Positions 1 through 5,660 of a stretch of 7,333 bases of DNA are shown piece by piece (position 1 is the first letter of the stretch; the number at the start of each line of letters is the position of its first letter). The translations under genes and the position numbers were made by a program. The notes under the pieces are model-generated. The model saw only the letters and a program-made list of their open reading frames with translations. It had not been told where the DNA came from and searched no databases. Source of the DNA: Candidatus Methanoperedens sp. (GTDB taxonomy: Archaea > Halobacteriota > Methanosarcinia > Methanosarcinales > Methanoperedenaceae); contig JAHFCV010000121.1 in the NCBI GenBank assembly GCA_023249275.1, positions 1 through 7,333 on the forward strand. Reading direction: 5' to 3'.

Positions 1-54
1 ACGGCATTTCTCATTCTGGCATACAACATTAATTTCTCCTCTTGGACGAACCAT
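1..54 (-). CDS. IS1-like transposase, N-terminal start only (runs off the left edge)
   Basis: Eighteen codons are visible, reading MVRPRGEINVVCQNEKCR from an ATG at 52-54 and still open at the window edge. A TGA lies in frame a short way upstream. The Cys-x4-Cys pair (residues 12 and 17) fits the start of a zinc-finger domain like the InsA-type DNA-binding domain that opens archaeal IS1-family transposases, and the Arg-Pro-Arg-Gly-Glu lead-in is one I associate with those proteins. The gene lies just beyond the point where the neighbouring IS66-type transposase loses its family sequence, so this element probably inserted into that one. With only 18 residues the family call is tentative. Confidence 0.5.
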   Translation of the reverse strand, partial: MVRPRGEINVVCQNEKCR

Positions 55-58
55 AGTA

Positions 59-74
59 ATCCCAAATATGGGAT
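59..74. repeat. Short inverted repeat at the IS junction
   Basis: ATCCC and GGGAT arms are separated by six A/T bases. The repeat sits just upstream of the IS1-like start, within the sequence that should hold the outer end of that element. It could be part of a terminal repeat or a small hairpin. The other end of the element is outside the window, so this cannot be settled here. Confidence 0.3.
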
Positions 75-91
75 ATGCGGTTCATCCTATA

Positions 92-286
92 TTAAGTATC
101 GTATTTTAGGACAATGGGTATTTTTCTTGCAGAGGGTGGTGTATTTGGATTCTCGTAGAAAAGTAACTTCTTCTTCAGTTGTTCAATTTCATTTTTGAGT
201 TTCTCATTTTCTTTCTCAAGCTCTTGATTTCGTTGTAACGTTATTTCAAGTTGCGTGATATAATCTTGAGATATCAATTTTCGCAC
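92..286 (-). pseudogene. IS66-type transposase, truncated to the N-terminal leucine-zipper region
   Basis: This 64-residue frame starts at GTG (284-286). Residues 12-45 form a Glu/Lys/Leu-rich coiled coil, followed by YENPNTPPSARK (about 44-55). That Asn-Pro-x-x-Pro-Pro-Ser motif marks the N-terminal region of IS66 TnpC-like transposases. Family members run to roughly 400-500 residues. Here the frame diverges after PPSARK and stops within about ten codons, so the DDE catalytic domain is gone. The lost part was probably displaced by the IS1-like element at the left edge. The GTG overlaps the end of the DUF2080 gene by 13 bases, consistent with translational coupling in the intact element. It cannot be an active transposase. 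Confidence 0.75.
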
Positions 287-432
287 ACCACAACGTAAAC
301 GGTTTTGTTCAGATACTCTTTAGGGCAATCGATTTTTGCACCAGTTCCAAATTTTGTAACGGTTTTTTGAAAGAAACCAATAATTCCTTCTGTCAGGACA
401 AGTTTGCCTTTATCAACCTCTATTCGCCTCAT
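274..432 (-). CDS. DUF2080 family transposon-encoded protein (52 aa)
   Basis: An ATG at 430-432 opens a 52-codon frame ending in TGA at 274-276. The frame starts MRRIEVDKGKLVLTEG and continues through GFFQKTVTKFGTGAKIDCP (about 19-37) to a C-terminal YVVVCEN. An in-frame TAA two codons upstream fixes the start. The layout matches DUF2080, small archaeal proteins encoded beside IS66-type and other transposases. The Lys-Phe-Gly-x-x-Ala-Lys-Ile/Val pattern resembles AbrB/SpoVT-type swapped-hairpin DNA-binding proteins, so a regulatory or accessory role in the element is inferred. The gene appears intact although the transposase downstream is broken. No Shine-Dalgarno sequence is seen; a TATA-like box at 453-460 predicts transcription starting almost at the ATG. 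Confidence 0.75.
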   Translation of the reverse strand: MRRIEVDKGKLVLTEGIIGFFQKTVTKFGTGAKIDCPKEYLNKTVYVVVCEN

Positions 433-452
433 TTGTTACTTAATATGTATTA

Positions 453-460
453 ATATATAT
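453..460 (-). promoter_or_regulatory. TATA box for the DUF2080/IS66 unit
   Basis: ATATATAT lies about 25 bases upstream of the DUF2080 ATG at 432. This is archaeal TATA spacing and implies a leaderless or nearly leaderless transcript, in keeping with the lack of a ribosome binding site. Confidence 0.45.
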
Positions 461-540
461 CATTCTTTCGGTCAGAATACAATTTATGGGGCTGAATGAA
501 AAAAACGAACGTTAAAAAGGATCAGCTAAACAAATACCAA

Positions 541-561
541 TTTTCAAATGGGATTTGAAAA
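541..561. promoter_or_regulatory. Perfect 9-3-9 palindrome, candidate operator
   Basis: TTTTCAAAT and ATTTGAAAA are exact reverse complements around a GGG centre. The repeat lies directly upstream of an A/T-rich stretch (563-578) that could be a TATA region, and about 40 bases before the stem-closed element. The size and symmetry fit a site for a dimeric helix-turn-helix regulator. The arms are too A/T-rich and isolated for a convincing terminator. Which gene it would control is not clear. Confidence 0.45.
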
Positions 562-597
562 CAAATTAAATTTTTTTCAAGCGCCTGAATAGTATAC

Positions 598-678
598 TGA
601 GAGCAAGCAAATCGATGGAAATGCAAACCCATCGAGCATCCACGCTGATTGCAGACGATGGGTGTTCTCATGCTCTCA
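598..678 (+). ncRNA. Candidate structured RNA or leader element with alternative stems
   Basis: TGAGAGCA (598-605) and TGCTCTCA (671-678) form a perfect 8-bp closing stem. Inside, TCGATGG (612-618) pairs with CCATCGA (629-635). The overlapping strand ACCCATCG (627-634) can instead pair with CGATGGGT (656-663), an 8-bp stem. The two inner stems exclude each other, as in switching RNAs. An A/T-rich stretch at 563-578 could place a transcription start close to the first base of the closing stem. It is unlike the cobalamin riboswitch, since I find no B12-box-like sequence. It could equally be a DNA-level repeat. The strand is inferred from the downstream operon. Confidence 0.4.
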
Positions 679-730
679 AAAAGCTAAAGGTATCCATAAT
701 AACCCCCATCAAAACCCCAACCATCACCTA

Positions 731-737
731 TTTATAT
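731..737 (+). promoter_or_regulatory. TATA box of the cbiM-cbiQ-cbiO operon
   Basis: TTTATAT sits about 52 bases before the ACG start of cbiM and predicts a transcription start near 759-762. The leader would be about 25 bases and would contain the ribosome binding site at 774-780. If this is the main promoter, the 598-678 element is upstream of the operon mRNA, not inside it. Confidence 0.5.
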
Positions 738-773
738 CAATTTAACTTTACTGAAATCAAGTTTAATTGATTA

Positions 774-780
774 GGAGGAG
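774..780 (+). promoter_or_regulatory. Strong ribosome binding site that fixes the cbiM start
   Basis: GGAGGAG is followed by five bases and then ACG CAC ATC at 786. There is no ATG, GTG or TTG in the cbiM frame until a GTG at 867, 86 bases beyond the site, and a TGA lies in frame at 768-770. The site therefore supports initiation at the ACG, where family alignments place the initiator Met. Confidence 0.75.
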
Positions 781-785
781 CAAAT

Positions 786-1694
786 ACGCACATCTCAGAT
801 GGGATTCTGGAACCAAAATGGATTTTATTCTGGTTCGTAATCTCAGCAATATTCATCGCCCTGGGTGTGAGAATAATCAACAAGCGCATAGCAGCCGACC
901 CCTCATACCTTCCCCGGATATCACTCATCGGCGCCGTGGTATTTGTGATATCCGTATGGCACATCCCGGTACCAGTAACAGGCTCATCATCCCATCCCGT
1001 GGGCACGCCTCTGGCTTCGATAATCATAGGACCTTTTGCAACAGTCGTAATAAGCGCGATAGCCGTTTTCTTCCAGTCGTTTGTAGCCCACGGCGGTCTC
1101 ACCACCATCGGCGCGAACACGTTTTCCATGGGAATCGTGGGAGCCTTTGGCGGTTACTTTGTTTACAGGCTGCTGAAGAACGTCTCGCCGCTGTGGTTTT
1201 CTGCCGGAATGGCGGGTTTTTCAGGAAGCATCCTCACATACCTGACAACAGCACTTGAACTTGCGCTCTCCCTCAATCCCGGAAATGTGATGCATTACTG
1301 GAAATTATATTCCCTTGGTTTTATTCCAACCCAACTGCCACTTGCATTTGCCGAATTTGCATTCACAGGGTATGTGATAAAATACATAAGCGAAACAAAA
1401 TCCGAAGTCATGAATACAACAAGCAGCACTGATAAGTTCACAAAAACAGCCCTGTTTTCTATGATATTAATCACCGCGATTATTGCAGCAGGCGCGTATA
1501 TCGGCTACTTAAAGGGATATAATCTGGCAGGCATTGACGGCACTGTTGAGGCGCTTGCCGCTCCCGCAGCAGTTTCAAGCGGGATAGGGGTGAAGTTGAT
1601 GGCGCGCTTTGGCGAACCTCTGGGTTTTGCGCTTGTGGGTATTACCGGCGGTCTGGTTACAGGGTATTTCTGGAACAGCTGGAGGAAAACCTGA
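786..1694 (+). CDS. cbiM: CbiM/NikM-type cobalt or nickel ECF transporter S component with CbiN-like tail (ACG start)
   Basis: This is the membrane substrate-binding subunit of an energy-coupling-factor importer for Co2+ or Ni2+. From ACG at 786 it encodes 302 residues beginning (M)HISDGILEP, the hallmark CbiM N-terminus. Other marks are VTGSSSHPVG (His70, the likely third ligand region), HGGLTTIGAN (102-111) and a series of hydrophobic helices. In characterised NikM the metal is held by the amino end of Met1, by His2 and by a His near 67, so the exact start matters. Residues about 216-302 add a transmembrane hairpin with IDGTVEALA (250-258), recalling the CbiN/PDGLE domain and explaining the lack of a separate cbiN. 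An internal GTG at 867 would lose the ligands and the first helix. The stop overlaps the cbiQ ATG by one base. Cobalt versus nickel cannot be decided from sequence. Confidence 0.88.
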   Translation, partial: THISDGILEPKWILFWFVISAIFIALGVRIINKRIAADPSYLPRISLIGAVVFVISVWHIPVPVTGSSSHPVGTPLASIIIGPFATVVISAIAVFFQSFVAHGGLTTIGANTFSMGIVGAFGGYFVYRLLKNVSPLWFSAGMAGFSGSILTYLTTALELALSLNPGNVMHYWKLYSLGFIPTQLPLAFAEFAFTGYVIKYISETKSEVMNTTSSTDKFTKTALFSMILITAIIAAGAYIGYLKGYNLAGIDGTVEALAAPAAVSSGIGVKLMARFGEPLGFALVGITGGLVTGYFWNSWRKT

Positions 1695-2530
1695 TGCTGG
1701 AATGGCTTACCCGCGACCCATTGAACGGGATTGTGATTACAATCGCTTTTTTTAGCTCATTGATAATAGGCAGGTATCTTGGGAATAAAAAGGAAAAAGC
1801 AAAATACAACGGCAAAACGATTGATTCGAGAATCGAAATACTTGTGTCCTTTCTCCTGATAATTGCCGTAACCTTAATGAAACACTGGTATTTCCCGATA
1901 GTAATAGCTGCTCTCTGCATTGGTATTGCGCTAAAAATTAACCTAATCCGTGATTATCTTAAAAAGCTGGTTTTTCCACTCGTTTTAGCTTTATTTATCC
2001 TGGCAGTCCAGGGTCTTTTTTATGGTGTAAATAAAATTGACCTTGGCATTATTTCAGTATATGCAGAGGGGATAGACTATGGTTTTCTTATTTTTGCAAG
2101 GGTGCTGGCGTCCGCCTCCGTCCTGATTCTACTTGTAATAACAATTTCCGAAAACGAGCTGCTTGAAAGCATGCGGTGGTTTGGCGTACCAAAAACAATA
2201 ATCGAGATATCTTCTTTCATGAGCAGGTACATCAAAACTTTTTCAAGCGAAGGAAAAAAACTGAAACAGGCTCAGGAATCACGATGCGGCTTCTCAAGGA
2301 ACGCCAATTTTACGAAACAGGCGCAAAACATTGCTTCTATATCCGGAGCGCTCATTACGCGCGCATTTGCAAGAAGCGAGGAGGTTTACAGGGCGATGCT
2401 CTCGCGCGGCTGGAAGCCAGATTTAAAATATTCTATAGACTGTCAGCCGTTAAATAAAAGGGATATGATTCTGGGAATTTTGTCGTCCTCAGGGATTTTC
2501 GCCATGCTTGTATTTGACAGGTTGCTGTGA
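1694..2530 (+). CDS. cbiQ: CbiQ-type ECF transporter transmembrane component (EcfT)
   Basis: This 278-residue protein couples ATP hydrolysis by CbiO to movement of the CbiM substrate subunit. Hydrophobic segments lie near residues 11-29, 47-61, 66-84, 92-110, 131-151 and 256-275. The long cytoplasmic region carries the two coupling motifs of EcfT proteins: QESRCGF (194-200), where Cys replaces the usual Gly of Ala-Arg-Gly, and AMLSRGW (234-240). The region GVPKTIIEISSFMSRYI (164-180) is also typical. GGAGG at 1681-1685 gives good spacing to the ATG, and the ATGA-type overlap with cbiM indicates translational coupling. The length is slightly above the usual 220-270. Confidence 0.88.
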   Translation: MLEWLTRDPLNGIVITIAFFSSLIIGRYLGNKKEKAKYNGKTIDSRIEILVSFLLIIAVTLMKHWYFPIVIAALCIGIALKINLIRDYLKKLVFPLVLALFILAVQGLFYGVNKIDLGIISVYAEGIDYGFLIFARVLASASVLILLVITISENELLESMRWFGVPKTIIEISSFMSRYIKTFSSEGKKLKQAQESRCGFSRNANFTKQAQNIASISGALITRAFARSEEVYRAMLSRGWKPDLKYSIDCQPLNKRDMILGILSSSGIFAMLVFDRLL

Positions 2531-2535
2531 GGTAA

Positions 2536-3852
2536 ATGAGCGCAATAAAGACAATCGGGCTTGAATACTCATACGCAGACGGCACAAATGCACTGTCGGG
2601 TATAAACTTTGAAGCCAATGAAGGCGAGAAAGTCGCAGTTCTCGGTCCAAACGGAAGCGGAAAAACCACGTTATTTTATCATTTTAACGGCCTGATTAAA
2701 CCAACATGCGGGGAAGTCCAGGTATTCGGGGAAAGTCTCTCTAAATATAATATCGACAATATCAGGAAACGTGTCGGTCTCGTATTTCAGGAATCTGACA
2801 ACCAGTTATTTGCCCCAACGGTTTTTGAGGATATAGCATTCGGTCCCAAAAATCTCGGACTGGATTCCAATGAAATCAAAAGCAAGGTTTCGGAGGTGCT
2901 TTGCAGGTTCGATATCGAAGCTCTTGCCAGGAAAAACCCTGCAAACTTAAGCGGCGGGCAGAAAAAACGAGTGGCAATCGCAGGAGTCGTTGCCATGGAG
3001 CCTGATGTCCTGGTGCTTGATGAACCCACTTCGGGCATGGACGCAGCCGGGATTACTGATACAATCGGGATTCTTGATGAGTTAAACAACGAAGGAAAAA
3101 CAATCATCATTTCAACCCACGATTCTGACCTTGCAGCATCGTGGGCTGACCGCGTATATATACTTAATAAAGGAAAAGTCTTCAAATCGGGCGCTCCCAG
3201 ACATATTTTCGCGGATGAAAAATTGATTGCAGAGGCTGGATTAAGGCAGCCTGTCATTGTCCAGACGTATCGCGAGTTCAGGGCGCGCGGTATATCAAAA
3301 GGCGAAGTGCCGCTCTCGGTTCTTGATTTCATGGAGTCGGTTGATGTAAAGGTAATGAACATCAGGTGCGCGATAGCAGGGTGCGACATATCAGCAGGCG
3401 ATGAGGTCTGCCTTGAAATTAAAAACGGCATGCTGGTTGCAGGCAAAGGTTCAAATGGCGTAACAGGAAGAGCGGTATTTGATGGGAAAAAGGGTGAGGA
3501 CATTGCGGTAAGGGATGTGGCGGGCGATATACTGCAACATGCAGGCAATATCACTGTCATAAGGGTTCCAGGAATAATTGAAGGGGGCTCAAGGGCAGCG
3601 GATTTGGATAGGGTTCGTGACATACTTTCTAAAAACAAGCATCAAAAGACGGGTGCTATGGGCACATCCGCAAAGGTATTGATGAACAGGCTGGGGCTTG
3701 TGTGCGATTTTGAATTTGATGTCATCCAGTCAGGCATGCTTGCTGCGTTTCGGGGATTTGATGTGACCATTCTCGCCTCCGGAGGAATGGCTGACAGGGT
3801 GATTGAGAAAGTGAAAGAGAAAAAGCTCAATTACGAATGTTTTGTGCTATAG
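2536..3852 (+). CDS. cbiO: CbiO-type ECF transporter ATPase with a long C-terminal extension
   Basis: The N-terminal part (about 1-235) is a complete ABC ATPase: Walker A GPNGSGKTT (37-45), Q-loop VFQESDNQLF (83-92), signature LSGGQ (138-142), Walker B VLVLDEP (158-164) and switch His195. The motif after the Q-loop is typical of CbiO/EcfA. It would energise the CbiM-CbiQ importer at the inner membrane face. Residues about 240-438 are extra: a middle part with Cys278, Cys283 and Cys292, and a final part with GAMGTSAK (373-380) and a hydrophobic strand ending ILASGGM (412-418) that looks like an alpha/beta fold. Ordinary CbiO is about 270-280 residues. I do not recognise the extension; a metal- or nucleotide-sensing role is a guess. 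The cbiQ stop is part of the ribosome binding sequence TGAGGT, five bases from the ATG. Confidence 0.87.
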   Translation: MSAIKTIGLEYSYADGTNALSGINFEANEGEKVAVLGPNGSGKTTLFYHFNGLIKPTCGEVQVFGESLSKYNIDNIRKRVGLVFQESDNQLFAPTVFEDIAFGPKNLGLDSNEIKSKVSEVLCRFDIEALARKNPANLSGGQKKRVAIAGVVAMEPDVLVLDEPTSGMDAAGITDTIGILDELNNEGKTIIISTHDSDLAASWADRVYILNKGKVFKSGAPRHIFADEKLIAEAGLRQPVIVQTYREFRARGISKGEVPLSVLDFMESVDVKVMNIRCAIAGCDISAGDEVCLEIKNGMLVAGKGSNGVTGRAVFDGKKGEDIAVRDVAGDILQHAGNITVIRVPGIIEGGSRAADLDRVRDILSKNKHQKTGAMGTSAKVLMNRLGLVCDFEFDVIQSGMLAAFRGFDVTILASGGMADRVIEKVKEKKLNYECFVL

Positions 3853-3858
3853 TTATAT
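3853..3858 (+). promoter_or_regulatory. TATA box for the carbamate kinase gene
   Basis: TTATAT begins right after the cbiO stop and is centred about 29 bases before the ATG at 3885. No Shine-Dalgarno sequence lies between, so a leaderless or very short-leader mRNA is suggested. Read-through from the cbi operon remains possible. Confidence 0.45.
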
Positions 3859-3884
3859 CCAATAAGGCACAACATCTTAATTAT

Positions 3885-4808
3885 ATGACCCGAATAGTAA
3901 TCGCAATAGGCGGGAACGCAATATTGAATCCCACACGGGGAAGCCCGGTAGAGCAGAAGATGCTGATTGAGAATACCTGCATGGAAATAGCGCAGATAAT
4001 CCGGAAAGGCTATGATGTAATCCTGACACACGGCAACGGTCCCCAGATAGGAAATATACTTGCAATGCAGGAAGAATGCGGTATTGTCCACCCGCAGCCT
4101 CTTGACGTGTGCGGGGCAGAGACGCAGGGGTTGCTCGGATATTCGCTGCAGCAGTCGCTTGATAACACGCTCCGGGAATCGGGGATTAAAAAGCAGGTCG
4201 TGACGGTACTGACGCAGGTCATGGTGGATGAGTCCTGTTCTTCTTTTGGGAATCCCACAAAGCCAATCGGCATTTATTATCCTGAAAAAAGGGGGCAGGT
4301 AATGATTGCGCAGGGCATACGGATGATACATGACAAAAAGGGTTACCGCAGGGTTGTCCCGTCTCCCGAGCCTGTGGCGATTGTGGAAGAGGAAATAATC
4401 GGAAAACTCGTCCAGGAAGGGGTTGTGGTGATTGCGGCTGGCGGGGGCGGGATTCCGGTCATTCGGAAGAATAGTATGCTCGTTGGCGTCGAAGCTGTGA
4501 TTGATAAGGATTTGACGGGCAGCTTATTGGCATCGGCTATCGGCGCTTCGACTTTTTTGATTCTTACCGATATTGAAAAAGTCGCTTTGAATTATGGGAA
4601 AGAAAACCAGATTGACCTTGATGAAATAACAGTTTCTGATGCTGAGCAGTACATAAAAGAGGGGCATTTCGGAAAAGGCAGCATGGAACCAAAGGTACTT
4701 TCAGCGCTTCGGTTTATCAAAAAAGGTGGAAAGACTGCAATTATTTCAAGCCTTGATAAGGCGCTGCCTGCGCTTGAGGGCAAAGCAGGCACAAGAGTTG
4801 TGGCGTAA
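3885..4808 (+). CDS. arcC: Carbamate kinase
   Basis: The protein is a full-length carbamate kinase of 307 residues (family about 310), interconverting ATP plus carbamate and ADP plus carbamoyl phosphate in the cytoplasm. Amino-acid-kinase fold motifs are in order: IAIGGNA (6-12), THGNGPQ (48-54), PTKPIG (124-129), the YRRVVPSPEP block (154-163), IAAGGGG (183-189), DKD (207-209), ILTDIE (226-231) and GSMEPK (265-270). The frame is open upstream to 3837, but the family N-terminus MTRIVIAIGGNA starts at 3885 and the TATA box at 3853-3858 agrees with that start. In archaea the enzyme may regenerate ATP from carbamoyl phosphate or supply it; the neighbours do not show which. It meets the minus-strand DUF1858 gene tail to tail, three bases apart. 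Confidence 0.93.
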   Translation: MTRIVIAIGGNAILNPTRGSPVEQKMLIENTCMEIAQIIRKGYDVILTHGNGPQIGNILAMQEECGIVHPQPLDVCGAETQGLLGYSLQQSLDNTLRESGIKKQVVTVLTQVMVDESCSSFGNPTKPIGIYYPEKRGQVMIAQGIRMIHDKKGYRRVVPSPEPVAIVEEEIIGKLVQEGVVVIAAGGGGIPVIRKNSMLVGVEAVIDKDLTGSLLASAIGASTFLILTDIEKVALNYGKENQIDLDEITVSDAEQYIKEGHFGKGSMEPKVLSALRFIKKGGKTAIISSLDKALPALEGKAGTRVVA

Positions 4809-4811
4809 TAT

Positions 4812-5021
4812 TCAGGCTGGCTTTCTTGAAGCAACGACTTTATTCAGGTCAGCTACCAGCGCGTCCACATTAATACCGTGCGCCATTGCGCCTTCTTCGA
4901 TGCTTTCAAATGCAGATACGTGGCATCCAACACAGTGGAGTCCGTGTCTCATGAATACCATCATGCTTTCAGGATATTCGGTGACTACTGCCTCAATTGT
5001 CATGTCTTTGGTTATTGTCAT
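4812..5021 (-). CDS. DUF1858 protein (hybrid-cluster-associated redox disulfide family)
   Basis: This 69-residue protein starts MTITKDMTIEAVVTEYPE, has the conserved GLHCVGCHVSAFES segment with a Cys30-x2-Cys33 pair, and ends in a short helix. This is the DUF1858 or prismane-associated redox disulfide family, small cytoplasmic proteins often encoded near hybrid cluster proteins and nitrogen-oxide or anaerobic redox genes. The cysteines suggest a thiol/disulfide or metal-binding role; no reaction is established. AGAGG at 5026-5030 gives a four-base spacer to the ATG, and a TATA-like box lies at 5053-5060, so it is probably transcribed apart from the CGGC gene upstream. Its stop is three bases from that of arcC on the other strand. 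Confidence 0.88.
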   Translation of the reverse strand: MTITKDMTIEAVVTEYPESMMVFMRHGLHCVGCHVSAFESIEEGAMAHGINVDALVADLNKVVASRKPA

Positions 5022-5052
5022 ATTTCCTCTTTTATTCGTATGTTGACGAACA

Positions 5053-5060
5053 TTAATAAA
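5053..5060 (-). promoter_or_regulatory. TATA box for the DUF1858 gene
   Basis: On the minus strand this reads TTTATTAA, centred about 36 bases before the ATG at 5021. It predicts a leader of about ten bases that just includes the AGAGG ribosome binding site. Confidence 0.4.
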
Positions 5061-5116
5061 GCTTTCTTATCTTACTTTGTAGAATGCTTTTTCCATGCAT
5101 AAAAGTTCTGCTTTTT

Positions 5117-5635
5117 TTAATGATGCGTCCCCTCCACGACTTTCACGCCTTTTTTGAGAATCATTTGCTTTATCTCGTTTATGTGGGGGCATCTGGGATA
5201 ACCCCCTTCCATAAGCATGCATGAACTCAGGTGGACAACGTCAACGCCGTGCTTGAGGAGGCTATCCACAAGCCTGAAAACCCGCCTGCCCGGGCATCCT
5301 CCGCAGGTGAAAAACCCGATAATCTCTGTATCCTGACCGTATTCGCCAAAATGCACCTTTCTCTTATTAAACGCCTTGAAACACGCAACTCCCGGACATG
5401 TCTCGCTCACGATATCGCACCTCACAACCGCAATCTTCGTGGTTTTCTTTTCATCCTTTTTCATTAAAGCGCCAAACTGTTCAGCCGCTTCCTTTACATC
5501 GTCAATGGTTACTTTGTTTTTACCTTTCTTTCCTGCCGACATCTCAATGCCCATTTTCGCCATGCTGCGTACATGCTCCGGGACTTTTTCAAGTTCTTTG
5601 GCTGCTTCGGGTTCCCATTCCATTCGTATCACCAT
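5117..5635 (-). CDS. PCP_red-like domain fused to a CGGC cysteine-rich domain
   Basis: Residues about 5-55 (MEWEPEAAKELEKVPEHVRS onward) match the small helical PCP_red domain found at the C-terminus of dark-operative protochlorophyllide reductase subunit B and on some metal-cofactor proteins. Residues about 67-170 are a CGGC domain: Cys73, Cys80, Cys85, the diagnostic Cys-Gly-Gly-Cys at 111-114, Cys139, Cys149 and His151. CGGC proteins are predicted metal- or iron-sulfur-binding proteins without a settled function. No signal peptide is seen, so it is probably cytoplasmic. The start may be the second Met at 5623, which has GGTGAT just upstream and begins at the domain edge. It is the last gene of a three-gene unit, 25 bases after the membrane protein. 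Confidence 0.85.
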   Translation of the reverse strand: MVIRMEWEPEAAKELEKVPEHVRSMAKMGIEMSAGKKGKNKVTIDDVKEAAEQFGALMKKDEKKTTKIAVVRCDIVSETCPGVACFKAFNKRKVHFGEYGQDTEIIGFFTCGGCPGRRVFRLVDSLLKHGVDVVHLSSCMLMEGGYPRCPHINEIKQMILKKGVKVVEGTHH

Positions 5636-5660
5636 GCATCTATTCCAGAATACCTGATAT

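Larger units (their letters stand above)
433..785. other. Gene-free intergenic region between IS remnants and the cobalt/nickel operon
   Basis: I see no credible coding frame on either strand in these 353 bases; the longest ATG frame starting here on the plus strand (486) is nine codons. From left to right it holds the leftward IS promoter (453-460), a perfect palindrome (541-561), an A/T-rich stretch (about 563-578), a stem-closed element (598-678), a C-rich tract (703-728), a TATA box (731-737) and a strong ribosome binding site (774-780). The outer end of the IS66-type element should also be somewhere after 432, but I could not find its terminal repeat. Confidence 0.7.

Noticed and set aside
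598..678. Miniature transposable element with 8-bp terminal repeats
   Set aside because: The flanks show no target duplication, and the inner alternative pairing is better explained as structure. It is not fully excluded.
598..678. tRNA gene
   Set aside because: No T-arm GGTTCRAATCC-like sequence, no anticodon arm of the right geometry and no acceptor stem pattern.
590..785. Cobalamin riboswitch upstream of cbiM
   Set aside because: The location invited it, but I find no B12-box-like sequence or the conserved GCC-ACTG core, and the stems do not follow that architecture.
737..1258. Open frames on both strands over the start of cbiM
   Set aside because: They are other-frame readings of the cbiM coding sequence, with compositions unlike real proteins.
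867..1694. GTG at 867 as the cbiM start
   Set aside because: It would remove the conserved HISDG N-terminus, the metal ligands and the first helix, and it has no ribosome binding site.
2787..3638. 283-codon open frame on the minus strand opposite cbiO
   Set aside because: Serine/proline-rich low-complexity translation, no family motif, and it lies wholly within a well-supported ABC ATPase gene.
3837..3884. Upstream ATG at 3837 as the carbamate kinase start
   Set aside because: It adds 16 residues outside the family N-terminus, overlaps the end of cbiO and precedes the TATA box at 3853-3858.
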